Source: Membranipora membranacea
Taxonomy: Eukaryota > Bryozoa > Gymnolaemata > Cheilostomatida > Membraniporidae
Length of the DNA: 64,000 bases
Assembly (NCBI GenBank): GCA_914767715.1
Contig: OU612065.1
Coordinates: 32,550,001 to 32,614,000, forward strand
Reading direction: 5' to 3'
Part shown: positions 1 through 11,792 of the stretch, one piece after another
How the letters are laid out: each line of letters opens with the position of its first letter
Position numbering within the stretch: the stretch's first letter is position 1
The notes under the pieces: model-generated
Told to the model about the DNA's origin: nothing
Seen by the model: only the letters and a program-made list of their open reading frames with translations
The model's database searches: none
Position numbers and translations under genes: made by a program

Positions 1-312
1 AAAACTCTGTTTTGACGTTCGCAATGACGTCCCAAGATCTCATAATAAAAATATTAGCTCCCTGTGACGATGCGTATTCTATCGAGGTGTTTTGCAAGAA
101 ATTGACAAAAATCGATAGGTACGGTCCTGGGGAAATTGGCCAACAATTGGGCAGAATTCCTTACTCGCTTAGAACCGCTTGAAACTCTGTTTTGACGTTC
201 GCAATGACGTCCCAATATCTCATATAACATAATAGCTCCCTGTGACGATGCGTATTCTATGGAGGTGTTTTGCAAGAAATTGACAAAAATCGATAGGTAC
301 GGTCCTGGGGAA

Positions 313-328
313 ATTGGCCAATAATTGG
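313..328. repeat. CCAAT-containing dyad ATTGGCCAATAATTGG, in most monomers
   Basis: ATTGGCCAAT is a perfect 10-bp palindrome and overlaps CCAAT-A-ATTGG, a second dyad. Each intact monomer therefore holds three CCAAT/ATTGG pentamers within 16 bp. The representative copy is given; it recurs each 178 bp. Variants weaken it: AAATTTGCCAAT in c, TTGGCAAAT after p, CCAATATTTGG before l, and CCAACAATTGG after many left-domain j monomers. Short dyads are common in centromeric satellites that lack a CENP-B box, and CCAAT is the NF-Y core. Binding here is only a possibility. Confidence 0.7.
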
Positions 329-343
329 GCAGAATTCCTTACT

Positions 344-363
344 CGCTTAGAAACGCTTGAAAC
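344..363 (+). repeat. Intra-monomer overlapping direct repeat CGCTT(A)GAAAC
   Basis: CGCTTAGAAAC overlaps CGCTTGAAAC by one base, so a 10-11 bp motif is duplicated within the monomer. The position given is a representative copy; the structure is present in almost every monomer. It may be a relic of how the ancestral monomer grew by slippage. Confidence 0.6.
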
Positions 364-370
364 TCTGTTT

Positions 371-388
371 TGACGTTCGCAATGACGT
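371..388 (+). other. Paired TGACGT motifs 12 bp apart, in nearly every monomer
   Basis: TGACGT is repeated in the same orientation at 371 and 383, separated by TCGCAA (or TCGTGA), and the pattern recurs in nearly all monomers. TGACG pairs with a 12-bp start-to-start spacing are the arrangement of plant as-1-like bZIP elements, and TGACGTC resembles CRE half-sites of animal ATF/CREB proteins. f monomers break both copies (TGACGTATGCAATGACATCC). No regulatory role is shown; it may be a fortuitous feature of the repeat. Confidence 0.5.
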
Positions 389-894
389 CCCAATATCTCA
401 TATAAAATATTAACTCCCTGTGACGATGCGTATTCTATGGAGGTGTTTTGCAAGAAATTGACAATAATCGATAGGTACGGTCCTGGGGAAATTGGCCAAT
501 AATTGGGCAGAATTCCTTACTCGCTTAGAAACGCTTGAAACTCTGTTTTGACGTTCGTGATGACGTCCCCATATCTCATATAAAATATTTGCTCCCTGTG
601 ACGATGCGTATTCTATCGAGGTGTTTTGCAAGAAATTGACAAAAATCGATAGGTACGGTCCTGGGGAAATTTGCCAATAATTGGGCAGAATTCCTTACTC
701 GCTTAGAAACGCTTGAAACTCTGTTTTGACGTTCGCAATGACGTCCCAATATCTCATGTAAAATATTAGCTCCCTGTGACGATGCGTATTCTATCGAGGT
801 GTTTTGCAAGAAATTGACAAGAATCGATAGGTACCGTCCTGGGGAAATTGGCCAATAATTGGGCAGAATTCCTTAATCGCTTAGAAACGCTTGA

Positions 895-902
895 TACTGT
901 TT
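895..902 (+). other. Private 2-bp deletion in a monomer
   Basis: The run reads GCTTGATACTGTTTTGAC where other monomers have GCTTGAAACTCTGTTTTGAC, two bases longer. This explains why the j monomers at 33 and 923 are 890 rather than 892 bp apart. It also opens a spurious plus-strand reading frame at 848-1072. I found no second copy of this deletion in the window. Confidence 0.85.
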
Positions 903-1120
903 TGACGTTCGCAATGACGTCCCAAGATCTCATAATAAAAATATTAGCTCCCTGTGACGATGCGTATTCTATCGAGGTGTTTTGCAAGAAATTGACAAAA
1001 ATCGATAGGTACGGTCCTGGGGAAATTAGCCAACAATTGGGCAGAATTCCTTACTCGCTTAGAAACGCTTGAAACTCTGTTTTGACGTTCGCAATGACGT
1101 CCCAATATCTCATATAAAAT

Positions 1121-1298
1121 ATTAGCTCCCTGTGACGATGCGTATTCTATGGAGGTGTTTTGCAAGAAATTGACAAAAATCGATAGGTACGGTCCTGGGG
1201 AAATTGGCCAATAATTGGGCAGAATTCCTTACTCGCTTAAAAACGCTTGAAACTCTGTTTTGACGTTCGTGATGACATCCCTATATCTCATATAAAAT
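1121..1298 (+). repeat. Representative 178-bp monomer
   Basis: This is a typical full-length unit starting at ATTAGCTCCC. In order it holds the GACGATGCGTATTCTAT block, GGTGTTTTGCAAG, the A-tract plus ClaI-type ATCGAT core, CCTGGGG, the ATTGGCCAAT dyad, an EcoRI-type GAATTC, the overlapping CGCTTAGAAAC/CGCTTGAAAC direct repeat, and a TGACGT pair 12 bp apart. It ends in an A+T-rich tail with CATATAAAAT. This copy has GGAGG where others have CGAGG or CGAAG. Reading across copies, consensus positions of about 44-120 change least. The tail (about 148-178) and positions about 15-36 carry most of the diagnostic variation. Confidence 0.95.
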
Positions 1299-1992
1299 AT
1301 TAGCTCCCTGTGATGATGCGTATTCTATCGAAGTGTTTCGCAAGAAATTGACAAAAATCGATAGGTACGGTCCTGGGGAAATTGGCCAATAATTGGGCAG
1401 AATTCTTTACTCGCTTAGAAACGCTTGAAACTCTGTTTTGACGTTCGTGATGACGTCCCTATATCTCATATAAAATATTAGCTCCCTGTGATGATGCGTA
1501 TTCTATCGAAGTGTTTTGCAAGAAATTGACAAAAATCGATAGGTACGGTCCTGGGGAAATTGGCCAATAATTGGGCAGAATTCCTTACTCGCTTAGAAAC
1601 GCTTGAAACTCTGTTTTGACGTTCGCAATGACGTCCCAATATCTCATATAAAATATTAACTCCCTGTGACGATGCGTATTCTATGGAGGTGTTTTGCAAG
1701 AAATTGACAAAAATCGATAGGTACGGACCTGGGGAAATTGGCCAATAATTGGGCAGAATTCCTTACTCGCTTAGAAACGCTTGAAACTCTGTTTTGACGT
1801 TCGCAATGACGTCCCAATATCTCATGTAAAATATTAGCTCCCTGTGACGATGCGTATTCTATGGAGGTGTTTTGCAAGAAATTGACAAAAATCGATAGGT
1901 ACGGTCCTGGGGAAATTGGCCAATAATTGGGCAGAATTCCTTAATCGCTTAGAAACGCTTGAAACTCTGTTTTGACGTTCGCAATGACGTCC

Positions 1993-3240
1993 CAAGATCT
2001 CATAATAAAAATATTAGCTCCCTGTGACGATGCGTATTCTATCGAGGTGTTTTGCAAGAAATTGACAAAAATCGATAGGTACGGTCCTGGGGAAATTGGC
2101 CAACAATTGGGCAGAATTCCTTACTCGCTTAGAAACGCTTGAAACTCTCTTTTGACGTTCGCAATGACTTCCCAATATCTCATATAACATATTAGCTCCC
2201 TGTGACGATGCGTATTCTATGGAGGTGTTTTGCAAGAAATTGACAAAAATCGATAGGTACGGTCCTGGGGAAATTGGCCAATAATTGGGCAGAATTCCTT
2301 ACTCGCTTAAAAACGCTTGAAACTCTGTTTTGACGTTCGTGATGACGTCCCTATATCTCATATAAAATATTAGCTCCCTGTGATGATGCGTATTCTATCG
2401 AAGTGTTTCGCAAGAAATTGACAAAAATCGATAGGTACGGTCCTGGGGAAATTGGCCAATAATTGGGCAGAATTCCTTACTTGCTTAGAAACGCTTGAAA
2501 CTCTGTTTTGACGTTCGTGATGACGTCCCTATATCTCATATAAAATATTAGCTCCCTGTGATGATGCGTATTCTATCGAAGTGTTTTGCAAGAAATTGAC
2601 AAAAATCGATAGGTACGGTCCTGGGGAAATTGGCCAATAATTGGGCAGAATTCCTTACTCGCTTAGAAACGCTTGAAACTCTGTTTTGACGTTCGCAATG
2701 ACGTCCTAATATCTCATATAAAATATTAACTCCCTGTGACGATGCGTATTCTATGGAGGTGTTTTGCAAGAAATTGACAAAAATCGATAGGTACGGACCT
2801 GGGGAAATTGGCCAATAATTGGGCAGAATTCCTTACTCGCTTAGAAACGCTTTAAACTCTGTTTTGACGTTCGTGATGAGGTCCCCATATCTCATATAAA
2901 ATATTAGCTCCCTGTGACGATGCGTATTCTATCGAGGTGTTTTGCAAGAAATTGACAAAAATCGATAGGTACGGTCCTGGGGAAATTTGCCAATAATTGG
3001 GCAGAATTCCTTACTCGCTTAGAAACGCATGAAACTCTGTTTTGACGTTCGCAATGACGTCCCAATATCTCATGTAAAATATTAGCTCCCTGTGACGATG
3101 CGTATTCTATCGAGGTGTTTTGCAAGAAATTGACAAGAATCGATAGGTACCGTCCTGGGGAAATTGGCCAATAATTGGGCAGAATTCCTTAATCGCTTAG
3201 AAACGCTTAAAACTCTGTTTTGACGTTCGCAATGACGTCC
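1993..3240 (+). repeat. 7-monomer higher-order repeat, copy 1 (1248 bp)
   Basis: The length is six 178-bp monomers plus one 180-bp j monomer. The internal order is j, a CATATAACAT type (here with CTCTTTTG instead of CTGTTTTG near 2148), a GTTTCGCAAG type, a GATGATGCG/CGAAG type, a TTAACTCCC/GGAGG type, a CCCCAT type followed by TTTGCC, and a CATGTAAAAT type with GGTACCGTCC leading into the next j. The next unit repeats this order 1248 bp downstream with scattered substitutions. Confidence 0.9.
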
Positions 3241-4488
3241 CAAGATCTCATAATAAAAATATTAGCTCCCTGTGACGATGCGTATTCTATCGAGGTGTTT
3301 TGCAAGAAATTGACAAAAATCGATAGGTACGGTCCTGGGGAAATTGGCCAACAATTGGGCAGAATTCCTTACTCGCTTAGAAACGCTTGAAACTCTGTTT
3401 TGACGTTCGCAATGACGTCCCAATATCTCATATAACATATTAGCTCCCTGTGACGATGCGTATTCTATGGAGGTGTTTTGCAAGAAATTGACAAAAATCG
3501 ATAGGTACGGTCCTTGGGAAATTGGCCAATAATTGGGCAGAATTCCTTACTCGCTTAGAAACGCTTGAAACTTTGTTTTGACATTCGCAATGACGTCCCT
3601 ATATCTCATATAAAATATTAGCTCCCTGTGATGATGCGTATTCTATCGAAGTGTTTCGCAAGAAATTGACAAAAATCGATAGGTACAGTCCTGGGGAAAT
3701 TGGCCAATAATTGGGCAGAATTCCTTACTCGCTTAGAAACGCTTGAAACTCTGTTTTGACGTTCGTGATGACGTCCCTATATCTCATATAAAATATTAGC
3801 TCCCTTTGATGATGCGTATTCTATCGAAGTGTTTTGCAAGAAATTGACAAAAATCGATAGGTACGGTCCTGGGGAAATTGGCCAATAATTGGGGAGAATT
3901 CCTTACTCGCTTAGAAACGCTTGAAACTCTGTTTTGACGTTCGCAATGACGTCCCAATATCTCATATAAAATATTAACTCCCTGTGACGATGCGTATTCT
4001 ATGGAGGTGTTTTGCAAGAAATTGACAAAAATCGATAGGTACGGTCCTGGGGAAATTGGCCAATAATTGGGCAGAATTCCTTACTCGCTTAGAAACGCTT
4101 GAAACTCTGTTTTGACGTTCGTGATGACGTCCCCATATCTCATATAAAATATTTGCTCCCTGTGACGATGCGAATTCTATCGAGGTGTTTTGCAAGAAAT
4201 TGACAAAAATCGATAGGTACGGTCCTGGGGAAATTTGCCAATAATTGGGCAGAATTCCTTACTCGCTTAGAAACGCTTGAAACTCTGTTTTGACGTTCGC
4301 AATGACGTCCCAATATCTCATGTAAAATATTAGCTCCCTGTGACGATGCGTATTCTATCGAGGTGTTTTGCAAGAAATTGACAAGAATCGATAGGTACCG
4401 TCCTGGGGAAATTGGCCAATAATTGGGCAGAATTCCTTAATCGCTTAGAAACGCTTGAAACTCTGTTTTGACGTTCGCAATGACGTCC
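3241..4488 (+). repeat. 7-monomer higher-order repeat, copy 2 (1248 bp)
   Basis: This unit has the same length and monomer order as the preceding one, again bounded by j monomers. Differences are point changes, such as CTTGGGAAATT near 3513 and CCCTTTGATG near 3803. Two adjacent units of exactly the same size establish this as a true HOR rather than chance spacing of variants. Confidence 0.9.
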
Positions 4489-5202
4489 CAAGATCTCATA
4501 ATAAAAATATTAGCTCCCTGTGACGATGCGTATTCTATCGAGGTGTTTTGCAAGAAATTGACAAAAATCGATAGGTACGGTCCTGGGGAAATTGGCCAAC
4601 AATTGGGCAGAATTCCTTACTCGCTTAGAAACGCTTGAAACTCTGTTTTGACGTTCGCAATGACGTCCCAATATCTCATATAACATATTAGCTCCCTGTG
4701 ACGATGCGTATTCTATGGAGGTGTTTTGCAAGAAATTGACAAAAATCGATAGGTACGGTCCTGGGGAAATTGGCCAATAATTGGGCAGAATTCCTTACTC
4801 GCTTAAAAACGCTTGAAACTCTGTTTTGACGTTCGTGATGACATCCCTATATCTCATATAAAATATTAGCTCCCTGTGATGATGCGTATTCTATCGAAGT
4901 GTTTCGCAAGAAATTGACAAAAATCGATAGGTACGGTCCTGGGGAAATTGGCCAATAATTGGGCAGAATTCTTTACTCGCTTAGAAACGCTTGAAACTCT
5001 GTTTTGACGTTCGTGATGACGTCCCTATATCTCATATAAAATATTAGCTCCCTGTGATGATGCGTATTCTATCGAAGTGTTTTGCAAGAAATTGACAAAA
5101 ATCGATAGGTACGGTCCTGGGGAAATTGGCCAATAATTGGGCAGAATTCCTTAATCGCTTAGAAACGCTTGAAACTCTGTTTTGACGTTCGCAATGACGT
5201 CC
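4489..5202 (+). repeat. Truncated unit of the 7-mer HOR (4 monomers)
   Basis: The block starts with a j monomer but the next AGATCT-type monomer follows after only four monomers. That next monomer (tail starting 5203) has lost the 2-bp insertion, so the junction looks like an unequal exchange inside a j-type tail. The block breaks the regular 1248-bp phase and leads into the larger blocks downstream. Confidence 0.8.
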
Positions 5203-8200
5203 CAAGATCTCATATAAAATATTAGCTCCCTGTGACGATGCGTATTCTATCGAGGTGTTTTGCAAGAAATTGACAAAAATCGATAGGTACGGTCCTGGGG
5301 AAATTGGCCAACAATTGGGCAGAATTCCTTACTCGCTTAGAAACGCTTGAAACTCTCTTTTGACGTTCGCAATGACGTCCCAATATCTCATATAACATAT
5401 TAGCTCCCTGTGACGATGCGTATTCTATGGAGGTGTTTTGCAAGAAATTGACAAAAATCGATAGGTACGGTCCTGGGGAAATTGGCCAATAATTGGGCAG
5501 AATTCCTTACTCGCTTAAAAACGCTTGAAACTCTGTTTTGACGTTCGTGATGACGTCCCTATATCTCATATAAAATATTAGCTCCCTGTGATGATACGTA
5601 TTCTATCGAAGTGTTTCGCAAGAAATTGACAAAAATCGATAGGTACGGTCCTGGGGAAATTGGCCAATAATTGGGCAGAATTCCTTACTCGCTTAGAAAC
5701 GCTTGAAACTCTGTTTTGACGTTCGTGATGACGTCCCTATATCTCATATAAAATATTAGCTCCCTGTGATGATGCGTATTCTATCGAAGTGTTTTGCAAG
5801 AAATTGACAAAAATCGATAGGTACGGTCCTGGGGAAATTGGCCAATAATTGGGCAGAATTCCTTACTCGCTTAGAAACGCTTGAAACTCTGTTTTGACGT
5901 TCGCAATGACGTCCCAATATCTCATATAAAATATTAACTCCCTGTGACGATGCGTATTCTATGGAGGTGTTTTGCAAGAAATTGACAAAAATCGATAGGT
6001 ACGGACCTGGGGAAATTGGCCAATAATTGGGCAGAATTCCTTACTCGCTTAGAAACGCTTTAAACTCTGTTTTGACGTTCGTGATGAGGTCCCCATATCT
6101 CATATAAAATATTAGCTCCCTGTGACGATGCGTATTCTATCGAGGTGTTTTGCAAGAAATTGACAAAAATCGATAGGTACGGTCCTGGGGAAATTTGCCA
6201 ATAATTGGGCAGAATTCCTTACTCGCTTAGAAACGCTTGAAACTCTGTTTTGACGTTCGCAATAACGTCCCAATATCTCATGTAAAATATTAGCTCCCTG
6301 TGACGATGCGTATTCTATCGAGGTGATTTGCAAGAAATTGACAAGAATCGATAGGTACGGTCCTGGGGAAATTGGCCAATAATTGGGCAGAATTCCTTAC
6401 TCGCTTAGAAACGCTTGAAACTCTGTTTTGACGTTCGCAATGACGTCCCAATATCTCATATAACATATTAGCTCCCTGTGACGATGCGTATTCTATGGAG
6501 GTGTTTTGCAAGAAATTGACAAAAATCGATAGGTACGGTCCTGGGGAAATTGGCCAATAATTGGGCAGAATTCCTTACTCGCTTAAAAACGCTTGAAACT
6601 CTGTTTTGACGATCGCAATGACGTCCCAATATCTCATATGAAATATTAGCTCCCTGTGACGATGCGTATTCTATCGAAGTGTTTTGCAAGAAATTGACAA
6701 AAATCGATAGGTACGGTCCTGGGGATATTGGCCAATAATTGGGCAGAATTCCTTACTCGCTTAGAAACGCTTGAAACTTTGTTTTGACGTTCGCAATGAC
6801 GTCCCTATATCTCATATAAAATATTAGCTCCCTGTGATGATGCGTATTCTATCGAAGTGTTTTGCAAGAAACTGACAAAAATCGATAGGTACGGTCCTGG
6901 GGATATTGGCCAATAATTGGGCAGAATTCCTTACTCGCTTAGAAACGCTTGAAACTCTGTTTTGACGTTCGTGATGACGTCCCTATATCTCATATAAAAT
7001 ATTAGCTCCCTGTGATGATGCGTATTCTATCGAAGTGTTTCGCAAGAAATTGACAAAAATCGATAGGTCTGGACCTGGGGAAATTGGCCAATAATTGGGC
7101 AGAATTCCTTGCTCGCTTAGAAACGCTTGAAACTCTGTTTTGACGTTCGTGATGACGTCCCTATATCTCATATAAAATATTAGCTCCCTGTGATGATGCG
7201 TATTCTATCGAAGTGTTTTGCAAGAAATTGACAAAAATCGATAGGTACGGTCCTGGGGAAATTGGCCAACAATTGGGCAGAATTCCTTACTCGCTTAGAA
7301 ACGCTTGAAACTCTGTTTTGACGTTCGCAATGACGTCCCAATATCTCATATAACATATTAGCTCCCTGTGACGATGCGTATTCTATGGAGGTGTTTTGCA
7401 AGAAATTGACAAAAATCGATAGGTACGGTCCTGGGGAAATTGGCCAATAATTGGGCAGAATTCCTTACTCGCTTAAAAACGCTTGAAACTCTGTTTTGAC
7501 GTTCGTGATGACATCCCTATATCTCATATAAAATATTAGCTCCCTGTGATGATGCGTATTCTATCGAAGTGTTTCGCAAGAAGTTGACAAAAATCGATAG
7601 GTACGGTCCTGGGGAAATTGGCCAATAATTGGGCAGAATTCTTTACTCGCTTAGAAACGCTTGAAACTCTGTTTTGACGTTCGTGATGACGTCCCTATAT
7701 CTCATATAAAATATTAGCTCCCTGTGATGATGCGTATTCTATCGAAGTGTTTTGCAAGAAATTGACAAAAATCGATAGGTACGGTCCTGGGGAAATTGGC
7801 CAATAATTGGGCAGAATTCCTTACTCGCTTAGAAACGCTTGAAACTCTGTTTTGACGTTCGCAATGACGTCCCAATATCTCATATAAAATATTAACTCCC
7901 TGTGACGATGCGTATTCTATGGAGGTGTTTTGCAAGAAATTGACAAAAATCGATAGGTACGGACCTGGGGAAATTGGCCAATAATTGGGCAGAATTCCTT
8001 ACTCGCTTAGAAACGCTTTAAACTCTGTTTTGACGTTCGTGATGACGTCCCCATATCTCATATAAAATATTAGCTCCCTGTGACGATGCGTATTCTATCG
8101 AGGTGTTTTGCAAGAAATTGACAAAAATCGATAGGTACGGTCTTGGGGAAATTTGCCAATAATTGGGCAGAATTCCTTACTCGCTTAGAAACGCTTGAAA

Positions 8201-8406
8201 CTCTGTTTTGACGTTCGCAATGACGTCCCAATATCTCATGTAAAATATTAGCTCCCTGTGACGATGCGTATTCTATGGAGGTGTTTTGCAAGAAATTGAC
8301 AAAAATCGATAGGTACGGTCCTGGGGAAATTGGCCAATAATTGGGCAGAATTCCTTAATCGCTTAGAAACGCTTGAAACTCTGTTTTGACGTTCGCAATG
8401 ACGTCC
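5203..8406 (+). repeat. 18-monomer block (3204 bp) of the left domain
   Basis: The diagnostic GAAACTCTCT variant starts at 2141, 5349, 8555 and 11941, spaced 18, 18 and 19 monomers, which defines a roughly 3.2-3.4 kb super-unit. This block also carries a GACGATCGCAATG monomer (near 6610), GGGGATATT monomers (near 6722 and 6901) and GGTCTGGACC (near 7068). All of these recur in the two blocks downstream. It ends at the j monomer at 8407. Confidence 0.8.
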
Positions 8407-11400
8407 CAAGATCTCATAATAAAAATATTAGCTCCCTGTGACGATGCGTATTCTATCGAGGTGTTTTGCAAGAAATTGACAAAAATCGATAGGTACGGTC
8501 CTGGGGAAATTGGCCAACAATTGGGCAGAATTCCTTACTCGCTTAGAAACGCTTGAAACTCTCTTTTGACGTTCGCAATGACGTCCCAATATCTCATATA
8601 ACATATTAGCTCCCTGTGACGATGCGTATTCTATGGAGGTGTTTTGCAAGAAATTGACAAAAATCGATAGGTACGGTCCTGGGGAAATTGGCCAATAATT
8701 GGGCAGAATTCCTTACTCGCTTAAAAACGCTTGAAACTCTGTTTTGACGTTCGTGATGACGTCCCTATATCTCATATAAAATATTAGCTCCCTGTGATGA
8801 TACGTATTCTATCGAAGTGTTTCGCAAGAAATTGACAAAAATCGATAGGTACGGTCCTGGGGAAATTGGCCAATAATTGGGCAGAATTCCTTACTCGCTT
8901 AGAAACGCTTGAAACTCTGTTTTGACGTTCGCGATGACGTCCCTATATCTCATATAAAATATTAGCTCCCTGTGACGATGCGTATTCTATCGAGGTGTTT
9001 TGCAAGAAATTGACAAAAATCGATAGGTACGGTCCTGGGGAAATTTGCCAATAATTGGGCAGAATTCCTTACTCGCTTAGAAACGCTTGAAACTCTGTTT
9101 TGACGTTCGCAATAACGTCCCAATATCTCATGTAAAATATTAGCTCCCTGTGACGATGCGTATTCTATCGAGGTGATTTGCAAGAAATTGACAAGAATCG
9201 ATAGGTACGGTCCTGGGGAAATTGGCCAATAATTGGGCAGAATTCCTTACTCGCTTAGAAACGCTTGAAACTCTGTTTTGACGTTCGCAATGACGTCCCA
9301 ATATCTCATATAACATATTAGCTCCCTGTGACGATGCGTATTCTATGGAGGTGTTTTGCAAGAAATTGACAAAAATCGATAGGTACGGTCCTGGGGAAAT
9401 TGGCCAATAATTGGGCAGAATTCCTTACTCGCTTAAAAACGCTTGAAACTCTGTTTTGACGATCGCAATGACGTCCCAATATCTCATATGAAATATTAGC
9501 TCCCTGTGACGATGCGTATTCTATCGAAGTGTTTTGCAAGAAATTGACAAAAATCGATAGGTACGGTCCTGGGGATATTGGCCAATAATTGGGCAGAATT
9601 CCTTACTCGCTTAGAAACGCTTGAAACTCTGTTTTGACGTTCGTGATGACGTCCCTATATCTCATATAAAATATTAGCTCCCTGTGATGATGCGTATTCT
9701 ATCGAAGTGTTTCGCAAGAAATTGACAAAAATCGATAGGTCTGGACCTGGGGAAATTGGCCAATAATTGGGCAGAATTCCTTGCTCGCTTAGAAACGCTT
9801 GAAACTCTGTTTTGACGTTCGTGATGACGTCCCTATATCTCATATAAAATATTAGCTCCCTGTGATGATGCGTATTCTATCGAAGTGTTTTGCAAGAAAT
9901 TGACAAAAATCGATAGGTACGGTCCTGGGGAAATTGGCCAATAATTGGGCAGAATTCCTTACTCGCTTAAAAACGCTTGAAACTCTGTTTTGACGATCGC
10001 AATGACGTCCCAATATCTCATATGAAATATTAGCTCCCTGTGACGATGCGTATTCTATCGAAGTGTTTTGCAAGAAATTGACAAAAATCGATAGGTACGG
10101 TCCTGGGGAAATTGGCCAATAATTGGGCAGAATTCCTTACTCGCTTAGAAACGCTTGAAACTCTGTTTTGACGTTCGCAATGACGTCCCAATATCTCATA
10201 TAAAATATTAACTCCCTGTGACGATGCGTATTCTATGGAGGTGTTTTGCAAGAAATTGACAAAAATCGATAGGTACGGTCCTGGGGAAATTGGCCAATAA
10301 TTGGGCAGAATTCCTTACTCGCTTAGAAACGCTTGAAACTCTGTTTTGACTTTCGTGATGACGTCCCCATATCTCATATAAAATATTAGCTCCCTGTGAC
10401 GATGCGTATTCTATCGAGGTGTTTTGCAAGAAATTGACAAAAGTCGATAGGTACGGTCCTGGGGAAATTTGCCAATAATTGGGCAAAATTCCTTACTCGC
10501 TTAAAAACGCTTGAAACTCTGTTTTGACGTTCGCAATGACGTCCCAATATCTCATGTAAAATATTAGCTCCCTGTGACGATGCGTATTCTATCGAGGTGT
10601 TTTGCAAGAAATTTACAAAAATCGATAGGTACGGTCCTGGGGAAATTGGCCAATAATTGGGCAGAATTCCTTACTCGCTTAGAAACGCTTGGAACTCTGT
10701 TTTGACGTTCGCAATGACGTCCCAATATCTCATATAAAATATTAGCTCCCTGTGACGATGCGTATTCTATCGAGGTGTTTTGCAAGAAATTGACAAAAAT
10801 CGATAGGTACCGTCCTGGGGAAATTGGCCAATAATTGGGCAGAATTCCTTAATCGCTTAGAAACGCTTGAAACTCTGTTTTGACGTTCGCAATGACGTCC
10901 CAAGATCTCATTATAAAAATATTAGCTCCCTGTGACGATGCGTATTCTATCGAGGTGTTTTGCAAGAAATTGACAAAAATTGATAGGTACGGTCCTGGGG
11001 AAATTGGCCAATAATTGGGCAGAATTCCTTACTCGCTTAGAAACGCTTGAAACTCTGTTTTGACGTTCGCAATGACGTCCCAATATCTCATATAAAATAT
11101 TAGCTCCCTGTGACGATGCGTATTCTATCGAGGTGTTTTGCAAGAAATTGACAAAAATCGATAGGTACGGTCCTGGGGATATTGGCCAATAATTGGGCAG
11201 AATTCCTTACTCGCTTAGAAACGCTTGAAACTCTGTTTTGACGTTCGCAATGACATCCCAATATCTCATATAAAATATTAGCTCCCTGTGACGAAGCGTA
11301 TTCCATGGAGGTGTTTTGCAAGAAATTGACAAAAATCGATAGGTACGGTCCTGGGGAAATTGGCCAATAATTGGGCAAAATTCCTTACTCGCTTAGAAAC

Positions 11401-11792
11401 GCTTGAAACTCAGTTTTGACGTTCGCAATGACGTCCCAATATCTCATATGAAATATTAGCTCCCTGTGACGATGCGTATTCTATCGAGGTGTTTTGCAAG
11501 AAATTGACAAAAATCGATAGGTACGGTCCTGGGGAAATTGGCCAATAATTGGGCAGAATTCCTTAATCGCTTAGAAACGCTTGAAACTCTGTTTTGACGT
11601 TCGCAATGACGTCCCAATATCTCATATAACATATTAGCTCCCTGTGATGATGCGTATTCTATGGAGGTGTTTTGCAAGAAATTGACAAAAATCGATAGGT
11701 ACGGTCCTGGGGAAATTGGCCAATAATTGGGCAGAATTCCTTAATCGCTTAGAAACGCTTGAAACTCTGTTTTGACGTTCGCAATGACGTCC
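8407..11792 (+). repeat. 19-monomer block (3386 bp), first copy of a large direct duplication
   Basis: The block is j-bounded and carries the GACGATCGC, GGTCTGGACC, TTGGAACTC (near 10690), CATTATAAAAAT (10901) and GACGAAGCG (near 11292) variants in the same order as the next block. It has one monomer fewer: the CTTTGTTTTG monomer present near 13010 in the next copy is absent here around 9620. Compared with 5203-8406, two monomers are missing near 8930, at a CGCGATGACG junction. Confidence 0.85.

Larger units (their letters stand above)
1..1992 (+). repeat. Left-edge segment, irregular 5- and 6-monomer spacing
   Basis: Successive j monomers lie 5 then 6 monomers apart (33 to 923 to 1993), shorter than the regular 7-mer that follows. 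The monomer types are those of the 7-mer HOR: CATATAACAT tails, CCCCAT tails with TTTGCC, and GTTTCGCAAG. A private 2-bp deletion lies near 895. The segment reads as shortened or recombined copies of the 7-mer unit. The array continues off the left end of the window. Confidence 0.85.

Noticed and set aside
1-178. Phased A-tract DNA curvature
   Set aside because: The A/T tracts of the consensus (about positions 38, 56, 81, 138 and 173) are not spaced at multiples of about 10.5 bp in a convincing way.
376-395. CENP-B box
   Set aside because: The best candidate, TTCGCAATGACGTCCC, does not fit TTCGNNNNANNCGGG: the required A and the CGGG are absent. No other monomer segment fits better.
848-1072. 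Only listed plus-strand ORF (74 codons)
   Set aside because: It exists because of the private 2-bp deletion near 895 joined to chance loss of stops in two monomers. It is not repeated elsewhere.
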